Source: JABCPE02 sp963530295 (lineage in GTDB: Bacteria; Bacteroidota; Bacteroidia; Flavobacteriales; Weeksellaceae). From it: a DNA stretch of 64,000 nucleotides. Shown here piece after piece: positions 25,736 through 33,743 of this stretch (within the stretch, counting starts at the first letter, position 1; every line of letters begins with the position of its first letter). Location: positions 62,001 through 126,000 of the forward strand of contig CAUSCF010000001.1 of NCBI GenBank assembly GCA_963530295.1, read 5' to 3'. Under the pieces are notes generated by a model. That model had not been told where the DNA came from. It saw only the letters and a list, made by a program, of their open reading frames with translations, and ran no database searches. The translations under genes were made by a program, and so were the position numbers.

Positions 25736-26243
25736 ATTGGAGATGATTTCAAATATTCTTGATGATTTTTTTAAGAATAATACAACTACAACTTTGGAAG
25801 AGAAACAAGCAGGAATGTCAGTAAATTTTATTGCAGAGAATCAAAAGTTTCTATCTTTCAAAATAGATAAAAAACTTGATAAAAAGGAATTCCCTAGAGG
25901 AGTGTTTCCTTTTTTCAATAATAAGCAGGCTAGAGTTTGCTCATTTTGTGACTATATTATTTTTTCAGAACTAAAAGGAACTTTATTTGTTTTATTGATT
26001 GAGTTAAAAAAGGGTAGAGATAAGGTTACAGAACAATTAGAAGCAGGAAAATATTTTGTAGAGTTTGTTATCAGTACAGTAAATAGAGTTTATAAACAAG
26101 ATATTTCTCCCAAGATAAGAAAAATATCCATACGAGAATATAAAAAGAAACCCAAGCAAAAACAAAAATCTATCAAATATGATGAAAACAACTTTCATAC
26201 ATTTGAAGATAGTAAGTTCTTTTTAAAAAAATATTTGGTATGA
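25719..26243 (+). CDS. Small protein with possible PD-(D/E)XK nuclease motif, partner of the ATPase
   Basis: Unrecognised 174-residue protein. The central region reads CDYIIF (D78) then, 16 residues on, LLIELKKG (E95-x-K97) and QLEAG (Q106). The D...ExK spacing, with predicted strands around it and a Gln-containing helix after it, resembles the catalytic core of PD-(D/E)XK nucleases; this is motif-level inference only. A C74-x2-C77 pair stands just before D78. The C-terminal third is very Lys-rich (KKKPKQKQK) and could bind nucleic acid. ATGs at 25719 and 25728 both overlap the ATPase stop, which implies translational coupling. Gene ends 262 bases before the cupin gene. Function as an effector is a hypothesis. 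Confidence 0.6.
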   Translation: MKKMNKLEMISNILDDFFKNNTTTTLEEKQAGMSVNFIAENQKFLSFKIDKKLDKKEFPRGVFPFFNNKQARVCSFCDYIIFSELKGTLFVLLIELKKGRDKVTEQLEAGKYFVEFVISTVNRVYKQDISPKIRKISIREYKKKPKQKQKSIKYDENNFHTFEDSKFFLKKYLV

Positions 26244-26271
26244 TGTAATTATACAATCCAATATCAATCAC

Positions 26272-26334
26272 AGGCAACCTAATATTGTTTTCAGGCAATA
26301 CAAAATAAAGTGTAGGCAGTACAAAATTAGGTAA
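26272..26334. repeat. Three 21-bp-spaced direct repeats with AGGCA core
   Basis: AGGCAA, AGGCAA and AGGCAG start at 26272, 26293 and 26314, an exact 21-base period; copies two and three share AGGCArTACAAAAT. They lie in the 262-base gap between the ATPase/nuclease pair and the cupin. Copies are imperfect and too few for CRISPR. They could be protein-binding iterons, for example for control or recognition, or a remnant of a recombination event. Confidence 0.4.
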
Positions 26335-26361
26335 TAACACATCATTAAAAAAAATAAAGTT

Positions 26362-26436
26362 ATGAACAGATTTTACATTTCAACCGAAAAATTCAAGAAT
26401 TATTCCTTTATTCTTGAGGATATTGCTAAAAATTGA
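26362..26436 (+). other. Isolated 24-codon ORF, possible gene remnant
   Basis: The ORF begins MNRFYISTEKFKNYS and stops after 24 codons. It has no recognised domain. It sits in an otherwise non-coding gap between the accessory ATPase pair and the glycan genes, so it is probably the left-over 5' end of a lost gene or chance. The rest of the gap (26244-26505) shows only the 21-bp repeats and a -7 element. Confidence 0.2.
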
Positions 26437-26459
26437 GTTCTAAAAGAATAAATTTTTAT

Positions 26460-26467
26460 TAAATTTG
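26460..26467 (+). promoter_or_regulatory. Putative -7 promoter element for the cupin/glycosyltransferase cluster
   Basis: TAAATTTG fits TAnnTTTG, 38 bases before the cupin ATG. A TTG lies 24 bases further upstream, slightly long for a -33 box. Confidence 0.35.
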
Positions 26468-26505
26468 ACAAAAAATAATTACATTAACAATAAAAATTTA
26501 GAAAT

Positions 26506-26856
26506 ATGTTAGAGATTGGAGAAAGACCTTGGGGAAAATATTATGTCCTTGAGGATGAGGAAAACTACAAACTAAAAAGAATAGAAGTAAACACAGGACA
26601 TCGTTTGTCTTATCAGTACCATCATCATAGACAGGAGTTCTGGACAGTGGTTCAGGGCGAGGCTGTGGTTGTACTAGACGGAGTGGAACATGTAGTAAAA
26701 TACGGAGAAAGCATCTTCATCCCACTGGGAGCAAAACACAGAATAGAAAACAGAAGTTCAGAACTTTTGGTTTTCATAGAAGTTCAGACAGGAACTTATT
26801 TTGGGGAGGATGATATTGTAAGAATAGAAGATGATTATTCTAGAGAAAGGAAATAA
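26506..26856 (+). CDS. Cupin phosphomannose isomerase-like protein (ManC C-terminal type)
   Basis: A 116-residue single-domain cupin matching the mannose-6-phosphate isomerase type II domain that forms the C-terminus of ManC/AlgA. Metal-ligand motifs are visible as YQYHHHRQEFWTVVQGEA and the second cupin motif near IFIPLGAKHRIENRS. It likely interconverts fructose-6-phosphate and mannose-6-phosphate, or acts as a related sugar-phosphate isomerase; a free-standing domain without the guanylyltransferase makes the exact substrate uncertain. It leads the glycosyltransferase cluster, consistent with supply of a sugar precursor for a surface glycan. Confidence 0.85.
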   Translation: MLEIGERPWGKYYVLEDEENYKLKRIEVNTGHRLSYQYHHHRQEFWTVVQGEAVVVLDGVEHVVKYGESIFIPLGAKHRIENRSSELLVFIEVQTGTYFGEDDIVRIEDDYSRERK

Positions 26857-26888
26857 CAAAGTCTTAATTAAAATAATTATTTAAGGAT

Positions 26889-27809
26889 ATGGACAATTCT
26901 GCAACTATTTGGGATGATTTAGCAATCATATCCTTAAACTATAATTCAGCAAAAGAGGTTTTTAGGCAGGTTTCCTCTCTCAGAGAAGAGAGGATTCCTA
27001 ATTTATGTTTTTATCTGATAGACAATGCTTCTAATGATGGAAAGGAAGTTGAGGAATATTGCCTGAAAAATGAAGTAAAATTTATTGCAAACCCTATAAA
27101 TGGAGGATATGCACAAGGGAACAACATCGGAATAAAGAAAGCAATAGAAGATGGTAGAACGACTTTTCTAATTTTGAATCCTGATATTGAAATTAGTAAG
27201 GATACCATAGAGAAATTATATAATACCTTGATGACTAAATCTGAATTACAGATTATAGGTCCTCGCATTTGTGATAAATTTAAAAGGAATTTGATTTATT
27301 CTGATGGTGGGATATTGACCCCTAATAGATTGTGGGATCATCATATAAATTATAATCAGGTAGAAAAGGGAAATTTAGAATCACTGAATACAAATATAGA
27401 TTATGTAACAGGTAGTGTGATGATGTTTAAGAAAAGTACTCTAGATATCATTGGATGGATGAGAGAAGATTTTTTTATGTATTATGAAGAGGCAGAATGG
27501 TGCTATAGATTAAAAAAGCATAAAGATTTAAAATTAGGAGTACTTACAAGTTGTAAAGCATATCACCAGATGAGTGATAAAGGAGATTTTTATCAATATT
27601 ATATATCACGAAATAGAATTTTGTTTTTTAGAATGTATCATATTGATTATCATGTTATGATAAAGAAAACATTAACACAATCTTTTAAAGGAATTTTTTG
27701 TAAGAAATATAATAATTCTGCTTCATTTTCTAAACGACTAAACTTCTTTATATTGATGCTTAAAGCTGTATATAACGGATTAACAACAAAAATCAAATTT
27801 TCTTCATAA
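26889..27809 (+). CDS. Family 2 glycosyltransferase (rhamnosyltransferase-like)
   Basis: Cytoplasmic or membrane-associated GT2 enzyme of 306 residues, likely adding one sugar to a lipid-linked glycan. The GT-A fold is seen in LAIISLNYNSAKEV at the start, the NASNDGKEVEEY region, the metal-binding LNPDIEIS (DxD equivalent, about residues 98-105) and the acceptor-side MYYEEAEWCYRLK motif. The C-terminus is basic with hydrophobic patches. Donor and acceptor are unknown. The next gene starts 2 bases after its stop. Confidence 0.88.
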   Translation: MDNSATIWDDLAIISLNYNSAKEVFRQVSSLREERIPNLCFYLIDNASNDGKEVEEYCLKNEVKFIANPINGGYAQGNNIGIKKAIEDGRTTFLILNPDIEISKDTIEKLYNTLMTKSELQIIGPRICDKFKRNLIYSDGGILTPNRLWDHHINYNQVEKGNLESLNTNIDYVTGSVMMFKKSTLDIIGWMREDFFMYYEEAEWCYRLKKHKDLKLGVLTSCKAYHQMSDKGDFYQYYISRNRILFFRMYHIDYHVMIKKTLTQSFKGIFCKKYNNSASFSKRLNFFILMLKAVYNGLTTKIKFSS

Positions 27810-27811
27810 TT

Positions 27812-28627
27812 ATGGAAAAGATAGTTTTATTCATAAAAACATATAAAAAAGACTATGACAGAGTTGCTTTGTTAATAGATTCTATACACAGATATAATGT
27901 AGATAAAATACCTTTATTAATTTCTGTAAATGATGTAGATTTCGATTTTTTCAGAACTAAATTCCCTAATGAAAATCTTATAAAAGATAGTCAAATTGTA
28001 GATTGTAAAGAAAAAGACCCTTGGAGATATCAACAAATAATTAAATCTCAATTACACAAACTGGATTTTTGTGAAAATTATGTTTGTATAGATTCAGATT
28101 CTTATTTTATAAGAAATTTTGGAGTAAATGATTTTATGTTTGACTCTGAAACGCCCTATACAGTAATGCATCAACAGAAAGATTTATTTTCTTGGAGTAG
28201 TATCAATAATGGTTCTATAGGATATAATCCTAAGAATGAGTTTGAAAAAGACCGTTCCTTCATTATGGACAAACTCCAAAGAAAAGGAGTTTTTTATGAT
28301 TTTGGGCCTTCTCCTGTAATATGGTCTAATAAAGTATGGAAATCTTTAGAGGATAATTATCTGAATCTAAACAAGATGGACTTCTCTACAATTATTCACC
28401 AATGCCCAAGTGAGTTCTCTTGGTATGGAGAATGGCTATTAAAAGACAAAACTATTCCTATCTATCCTATAGAGCCTTTATTTAAGGTTTTTCATTATGA
28501 AAAACAATACACAGATTTTATGAAGCAAGGACACACAGAAGATAGCATCAAGGAAAATTATTTAGGAATTGTCAAACAATCCAATTGGAAATTAAAAAGA
28601 AAAAAATGGTATAATAAATTTTTTTAA
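27812..28627 (+). CDS. DUF6492-like putative glycosyltransferase
   Basis: A 271-residue protein resembling the DUF6492 group of capsule/glycan-cluster proteins with a GT-A-like look. The segment NYVCIDSDSYFIRNF (about residues 90-104) contains a DSD motif that would serve as the metal-binding DxD of a nucleotide-sugar transferase. Starts with hydrophobic KIVLFIKTYKKDYDRV, typical of such enzymes. Tightly packed between other transferases, so a role in the same glycan is inferred. Assignment of the family is from memory of motifs and is moderate. Confidence 0.65.
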   Translation: MEKIVLFIKTYKKDYDRVALLIDSIHRYNVDKIPLLISVNDVDFDFFRTKFPNENLIKDSQIVDCKEKDPWRYQQIIKSQLHKLDFCENYVCIDSDSYFIRNFGVNDFMFDSETPYTVMHQQKDLFSWSSINNGSIGYNPKNEFEKDRSFIMDKLQRKGVFYDFGPSPVIWSNKVWKSLEDNYLNLNKMDFSTIIHQCPSEFSWYGEWLLKDKTIPIYPIEPLFKVFHYEKQYTDFMKQGHTEDSIKENYLGIVKQSNWKLKRKKWYNKFF

Positions 28628-28641
28628 CATAGATAAAGCAA

Positions 28642-29793
28642 ATGAGAAAAAGAATATTATACTTTATGCCAGATAACCCATCTTCTGGCAAAGCAGGAAA
28701 CCTGACACGGTGTACACAAATGCTAAATTATCTGGAGTCTTTATCTGATATGTATGAAGTTGATTTTCTTTCTATTGGAGATTGGGGAGATTGGGACGAA
28801 GAGAATAAGGCTAAATTTCTAAAAAAACATCCTAATGTAAAATTACATTTAATCAACAGAAAAGGAAGTAAAACCAATAAAATTAAACAATTTTTTGAAT
28901 ATAAACTATTAAATCTTTTCCCAAAACTGATAAAAGGAACAAGCGTGGATATTACTAATCCAATGCTTAACAAAAAGGTTTCAAACTTTATAGACAAAGG
29001 AAACTATGATAAAGTAATTATCAGTTACGCTTCTTGGGCAAAAGTGGTAAGTAATATTAAAACTAAACCCTATCTAATTGTAGATACCCACGATTTCATT
29101 ACAGCGCAAAGCAGGGATAAAATAGGAAAAATAGGAAAACTATTCCAGAGTGAAATTAATATTCTTAAAAAGTTCGATGAAATTTGGACTTATTCTGTGG
29201 AAGAGGAGTATATTTTTGGGCAGTTTACAGATAAAAAAATCACACTTATTCCTATATCTTTTCCTTTCTGCCCTACAGAATATAAAGAAAATTATAAGTA
29301 TGAATTAATTTTCGTAGGGAGTCTAAACCCTCATAATGTAGTGGGTATCAAGTGGTTTGAGAAAGAAGTGGTGCCTTTCTTAGAAGATACTAAAGTGCAT
29401 ATTATAGGTAAAATTTGTAAGGTGGTTCCTGATCATCCTAACTTCGTAAAACATGGTATGGTAGAAGATATAGAAGATTTTTACCAAAACGCCAAAATCG
29501 CTATTTGCCCTATGCTTTCAGGAACAGGAATTAAAATAAAAGTTTTGGAAGCTTTGTCTCATTCATTACCTGTAGTAACCAACCGTAGAGGAGTTGATGG
29601 ACTTCTTAACAAAACCTTAAATGGCTGTATCGTAGAAAATACAGGTAAAGATTTTGCAGAAGCAATTCTAAAACTCTTACACGATAAATCTTTTTATATA
29701 GAAAAGAAAAAAGAAGCTGAGAAATATTTCTTGGAAAATCATTCTTTCGAAAAAGAGAAAAAAGTATTAGATAATATTTTCTTAACAAAATGA
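28642..29793 (+). CDS. Family 4/1 glycosyltransferase
   Basis: GT-B-fold glycosyltransferase of 383 residues. The C-terminal nucleotide-sugar domain shows ELIFVGSLNPHNVVG and the sugar-phosphate-binding region GTGIKIKVLEALSHSLPVV with the conserved Glu and Gly. The N-terminal acceptor domain starts RILYFMPDNPSSGKAGN. Its stop overlaps the next start as ATGA. Sugar specificity cannot be read from the sequence. Confidence 0.88.
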   Translation: MRKRILYFMPDNPSSGKAGNLTRCTQMLNYLESLSDMYEVDFLSIGDWGDWDEENKAKFLKKHPNVKLHLINRKGSKTNKIKQFFEYKLLNLFPKLIKGTSVDITNPMLNKKVSNFIDKGNYDKVIISYASWAKVVSNIKTKPYLIVDTHDFITAQSRDKIGKIGKLFQSEINILKKFDEIWTYSVEEEYIFGQFTDKKITLIPISFPFCPTEYKENYKYELIFVGSLNPHNVVGIKWFEKEVVPFLEDTKVHIIGKICKVVPDHPNFVKHGMVEDIEDFYQNAKIAICPMLSGTGIKIKVLEALSHSLPVVTNRRGVDGLLNKTLNGCIVENTGKDFAEAILKLLHDKSFYIEKKKEAEKYFLENHSFEKEKKVLDNIFLTK

Positions 29794-30869
29794 AAAAAAT
29801 CCTTATAGACTTAGAGCGCCTTCGTTATCCTAATTCAGGGATTGCTAATGTTTTCCGAAACTTAGCAAAAGGATTGCAGACACTTGATTCTGAATATATG
29901 TTCAACTATTTTGGAACTAAAACAGAATTACAAAAAATAGAAACATCTCTACCTATCGTTGAATGGAAAAGATGGCATAAATTTTATGAGAATTTCAGCT
30001 CAAAATTTGATATTGTACACACAAGCCACCAGCTTTCATCTTATTTTCATAAAAAGTATAAAAAATCCATCAAAATTCTTACGCTTCATGATTTGAATTT
30101 TCTATATGAAGATTTGAGTACCAGCAAAAGAAATAAAATGCTCAAAAAAGTAAATAATAATCTAAAAAACACGGATTATTTAGTATGTATTTCTGATTTT
30201 GTGAAAGAAGGTGTGTTGAAAAACAAAAATATTCTTGCATTAGATAATATCAAAGAAATTTTTGTTATTCATAATGGAATTGATTTTCCTGAACAAAAGG
30301 ACTATTCTTTTGGGAAATATGAGTTTTTAAAACAAAAAAAATATATTCTCAATATAGGCGTTCTATTTGCTAAAAAGAATCAGAAAAAACTCGTAGAGAT
30401 GCTTCCTTATATTAGCGAAGATTTGGTTTTGGTATCCTCTGGCGAAAAAGAGCCTTATGCCACCGAAGTAAGGGATACAGTTGAAAAACTAAATCTGCAA
30501 AACCGAGTTCATTTTTTGAAAAATATCAGTGAAGAAGAAAAATACGCACTAATACAAAATTGTCAGGCAATGTGTCATCCTTCTATTGCAGAAGGTTTTG
30601 GAATTCCTCCTATTGAAGCAATGGCTTTTGGAAAGCCCGTATTCCTAAGTAAATACACTAGCCTTCCTGAAATTGGAGGAAATGTGGCTTTTTATTTTGA
30701 TAACCTTGAACCAAAGCAGATGGCAGAAACTTATCAAAAAGAGATGATAGAATTTAATAATTCTCCCATAGAAAACAGCCAAAAAATTAAAAAATGGGCA
30801 TCTCAGTTTGAATATAAAAAAATGGCTCAAAATTATCTCAACCTTTACAAAAAAATTTTAAAGCACTAA
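29790..30869 (+). CDS. Family 4 glycosyltransferase
   Basis: GT-B-fold enzyme of 359 residues. The GT4 hallmark is visible as SIAEGFGIPPIEAMAFGKPVF (E-x7-E type, about residues 270-290), with ILNIGVLFAKKNQKKLVEM at the start of the C-terminal domain. It resembles mannosyl- or glucosyltransferases of O-antigen and capsule clusters (WbaZ-like), but the sugar is undetermined. Last gene of the cluster; no terminator hairpin was seen behind it before the APC permease promoter. Confidence 0.88.
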   Translation: MKKILIDLERLRYPNSGIANVFRNLAKGLQTLDSEYMFNYFGTKTELQKIETSLPIVEWKRWHKFYENFSSKFDIVHTSHQLSSYFHKKYKKSIKILTLHDLNFLYEDLSTSKRNKMLKKVNNNLKNTDYLVCISDFVKEGVLKNKNILALDNIKEIFVIHNGIDFPEQKDYSFGKYEFLKQKKYILNIGVLFAKKNQKKLVEMLPYISEDLVLVSSGEKEPYATEVRDTVEKLNLQNRVHFLKNISEEEKYALIQNCQAMCHPSIAEGFGIPPIEAMAFGKPVFLSKYTSLPEIGGNVAFYFDNLEPKQMAETYQKEMIEFNNSPIENSQKIKKWASQFEYKKMAQNYLNLYKKILKH

Positions 30870-30873
30870 TTTT

Positions 30874-30908
30874 TTTGCCACTACTTGTTCAATTTAACCT
30901 TATATTTG
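30874..30908 (+). promoter_or_regulatory. Promoter for the APC permease gene
   Basis: TTTG at 30874-30877, 23-base spacer, TATATTTG at 30901-30908; both halves of the Bacteroidota promoter are present, at the long end of the usual spacing, 26 bases before the ATG. Confidence 0.5.
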
Positions 30909-30934
30909 TTGCCCTAAACGACTAAAATCAAACA

Positions 30935-32299
30935 ATGGGACAGAAATTAGAGGTAAGATACGGACTGTTCATGGCGGTATCCATGGTTGTTGGACAGATG
31001 ATAGGTTCTGGTATTTTCTTCAAAGTAGATGATGTTTTAGCCTCCACCAATGGCAATGTTTATGCAGGTGTGATGGGCTTTATCATCGTGGGAATCAGTG
31101 TGGTTTTTTCTGCGGCATCTATGGCCAATTACGCCATTTTCTCTCCAAAGGAAGGCGGACTCCTGCATTATGTGGAATTTCGCTATGGGAAAAGAGCCGC
31201 AGCTTATGTGGGCTGGGTTTATTTCATTATGTTTTTGCCTTTGCTGGCGGGAGTTTTACTAACGGTATCAGGTATTTACATTTCTCATTTCCTTGCGGAG
31301 TTTATCCATTTTGAACCTAATTTCCTGCACTATTCACTGATAGGCTGGTGCAATGGAGTCATATTTTTATTACTTAATATTTTCAGACCAAAATCTAGTG
31401 GTTTTTTTCTACAATTAACCGCGGTGTTAAAGCTGTTTCCGCTCATTTTCATTGCGGCTATTGGAATTGTGAGCCTTGTAGGAAATGATGCAGAAATGCT
31501 GAATCAAGCTGAAAATCAAGCGATGGTTTCTTCTAACGAAACTAACTTTTGGCTTTTAGTGGGAGCAAGTTTCATTCCTATCGCCTTTTCTATGGATGGG
31601 TGGTATATCGCGATGCAAATTTCTGGAGAAATCAAAGACTCACAGAAAAACCTCCCAAAAGCCTTAATATCAGGAACTTTGATAGTCTTGGTGGTTTATG
31701 TTTTTTATTATTTAGGAATTGTCTCCAAAATGAGCAGTGATGAAATACGGCAGCTGGGCGACACCTACATCATAGAATTTTCAAGAAAAATTTCCTCTGA
31801 AGCAGGTGCGATAGCCATACAGCTATTTATAATCATCTCTGTATTAGGAACTTGCAATGGTCTTGTTCTTGCAAATACCCGCGCTCCTTACCAGTTCTAC
31901 AATCTGGAGTATTCTAAAAAATTCCTGAATCTGGGTAATATCAGCAAGAGGACTGGAATGCCCGTAAATAGCGCTTTGGTAGGCTTCGGGCTGATGAGCA
32001 TTTATCTTTTTATTTTTTATTTATCTAATACCAATCCATTCCTAAAAGAACTAAATTACGACATATCAGCCATCCCTATTCTGTTTATTTATGTGGTTAA
32101 TTTTTGTTTGTATTTAGGGCTTTTTAAATTATTTAGAGAACATTTACTAAAAAACAAACCACTGAAATACACCATGCTGTTTTTTGCTCTGATAGGGACA
32201 TGTGTGGTTTTAGCAGGGACACTTTCTTCTCCTAACGGATTGTCCTATTTAGTAATCGCTGTGCTCTTTATCTTACTTGGAAAATTAGGCGTAAAGTAA
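30935..32299 (+). CDS. APC-superfamily amino acid permease
   Basis: Inner-membrane amino acid transporter of 454 residues with about 12 predicted membrane segments. The first helix carries the APC substrate-binding sequence GQMIGSGIFFKVDDV, where the broken helix Gly-Ser-Gly binds the amino acid backbone. The remaining helices, including the SFIPIAFSMDGWYIAMQISGEIKD region, fit the LAT/APC group. Substrate unknown. It has its own promoter and terminator and so is a single-gene unit, ending the accessory stretch. Confidence 0.9.
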   Translation: MGQKLEVRYGLFMAVSMVVGQMIGSGIFFKVDDVLASTNGNVYAGVMGFIIVGISVVFSAASMANYAIFSPKEGGLLHYVEFRYGKRAAAYVGWVYFIMFLPLLAGVLLTVSGIYISHFLAEFIHFEPNFLHYSLIGWCNGVIFLLLNIFRPKSSGFFLQLTAVLKLFPLIFIAAIGIVSLVGNDAEMLNQAENQAMVSSNETNFWLLVGASFIPIAFSMDGWYIAMQISGEIKDSQKNLPKALISGTLIVLVVYVFYYLGIVSKMSSDEIRQLGDTYIIEFSRKISSEAGAIAIQLFIIISVLGTCNGLVLANTRAPYQFYNLEYSKKFLNLGNISKRTGMPVNSALVGFGLMSIYLFIFYLSNTNPFLKELNYDISAIPILFIYVVNFCLYLGLFKLFREHLLKNKPLKYTMLFFALIGTCVVLAGTLSSPNGLSYLVIAVLFILLGKLGVK

Positions 32300-32314
32300 G
32301 TAAAGTAAAAATAA

Positions 32315-32342
32315 AAACACTACTAAATTTTTAGTAGTGTTT
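32315..32342. terminator. Bidirectional terminator between APC permease and accC
   Basis: Perfect 13-bp inverted repeat (32315-32327 and 32330-32342, core ACACTACTA/TAGTAGTGT) followed by T-rich sequence on plus and U-rich on minus; between convergent genes. Confidence 0.9.
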
Positions 32343-32350
32343 CTTTTTAT

Positions 32351-33706
32351 TTAGTGAAATTCATAATCTTTATCCATCACAAAAGTCTCCATGAACTTGG
32401 TTGTGTAGTTTCCAGCTAGGAAATCAGGATTGTCCATCAGTTGTCTATGGAAAGGAATAGTAGTTTTCACTCCTTCTATATAAAACTCTTCCAAAGACCT
32501 TTTCATTTTAGCAATAGCCTCCTCTCTGGTCTGTGCTGTGATGATGAGCTTAGCTATCATAGAATCATAGTTTGGTGGGATTGTATAACCAGCATACACA
32601 TGCGTATCCACTCTCACACCATGTCCACCAGGGATATTAAGCTGAGTGATTTTACCAGGTGCAGGTCTAAAATCAGAATACGGATCTTCCGCATTGATTC
32701 TACATTCTATAGAATATAATTTTGGATAATAGTTTTTTCCAAGAATTTTTTCTCCTGCTGCTAATAAAATCTGCTCACGGATAAGGTCATAATCTATAAC
32801 CTGCTCTGTAATAGGGTGTTCCACCTGAATACGAGTGTTCATCTCCATGAAATAGAAATTTCTGTGTTTATCAACCAAAAATTCTATCGTTCCTACGCCT
32901 TCATATCCTATATATTCAGCTGCTTTCACAGCGGCATTTCCCATTTTTTCACGAAGTTCTTCCGTCATAAAAGGAGACGGCGTTTCTTCTATCAATTTTT
33001 GATTTCTTCTCTGGATAGAGCAGTCTCTTTCCGATAAATGACAAGCCTTTCCATATCTATCTCCAGCAATTTGGAATTCTATGTGTCTCGGCTCTTCTAT
33101 CAGTTTTTCCATGTACATTCCACCATTACCAAAAGCCGCTAAAGCCTCTTGAATAGTAGAATCCCAGCTTTCTCTAAGCTCTTCTTTGCTCCAGATGGCA
33201 CGCATTCCTTTACCACCACCACCTGCGGTAGCTTTTATCATTACAGGATAGCCGATTTCTTCAGCTATTTTTTCAGCTTCTTCTAGAGACTCTACAAGTC
33301 CATCAGACCCAGGAACACAAGGGATTCCAGCCGCTTTCATTGTTGCTTTCGCAGTGGCTTTGTCTCCCATTTTTTCTATTTGCTCTGGTGTAGCACCGAT
33401 GAATTTGATTCCATTTTTCTGACAAATTCTAGAAAAATTGGCATTTTCAGCCAAAAATCCATACCCTGGGTGAATAGCATCTGCATTTGTGATTTCTGCA
33501 GCTGCAATGATGTTAGGAATTTTCAGATAAGAATCCTTACTCGCCGCAGGACCTATACATACCGCTTCATCCGCAAATCTTACATGCAGACTGTCTTTAT
33601 CCGCGATTGAGTAGACTGCTACTGTTTTGATTCCCATCTCTTTACAAGTTCTGAGAATTCTCATCGCAATCTCTCCACGATTGGCAATTAATATCTTTTT
33701 AAACAT
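32351..33706 (-). CDS. accC: Acetyl-CoA carboxylase, biotin carboxylase subunit
   Basis: Carboxylates the biotin of AccB using ATP and bicarbonate, the first half of malonyl-CoA synthesis. The 451-residue product begins MFKKILIANRGEIAMRIL, has the ATP-grasp glycine loop KATAGGGGKGMRA, the biotin-carboxylase signature EMNTRIQVEHPITEQV and the C-terminal domain. The start at 33706 is chosen because the upstream in-frame codon (33724) is a TTG and family members start at this methionine. Follows accB by 37 bases in one operon. Confidence 0.96.
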   Translation of the reverse strand: MFKKILIANRGEIAMRILRTCKEMGIKTVAVYSIADKDSLHVRFADEAVCIGPAASKDSYLKIPNIIAAAEITNADAIHPGYGFLAENANFSRICQKNGIKFIGATPEQIEKMGDKATAKATMKAAGIPCVPGSDGLVESLEEAEKIAEEIGYPVMIKATAGGGGKGMRAIWSKEELRESWDSTIQEALAAFGNGGMYMEKLIEEPRHIEFQIAGDRYGKACHLSERDCSIQRRNQKLIEETPSPFMTEELREKMGNAAVKAAEYIGYEGVGTIEFLVDKHRNFYFMEMNTRIQVEHPITEQVIDYDLIREQILLAAGEKILGKNYYPKLYSIECRINAEDPYSDFRPAPGKITQLNIPGGHGVRVDTHVYAGYTIPPNYDSMIAKLIITAQTREEAIAKMKRSLEEFYIEGVKTTIPFHRQLMDNPDFLAGNYTTKFMETFVMDKDYEFH

Positions 33707-33743
33707 TGTTTTTCTGTTTATCAATTACAATAAATAGAGTAAT

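Noticed and set aside
24338..26243. Known PARIS, Septu, Gabija or OLD system
   Set aside because: The partner protein lacks TOPRIM (PARIS AriB), HNH (Septu PtuB) and helicase (Gabija GajB) motifs, and the ATPase has no C-terminal TOPRIM (OLD/GajA). Not excluded by search, only by motif reading.
26272..26334. CRISPR array
   Set aside because: Only three imperfect copies with 21-base period and no unique spacers of typical length; no cas genes in the window.
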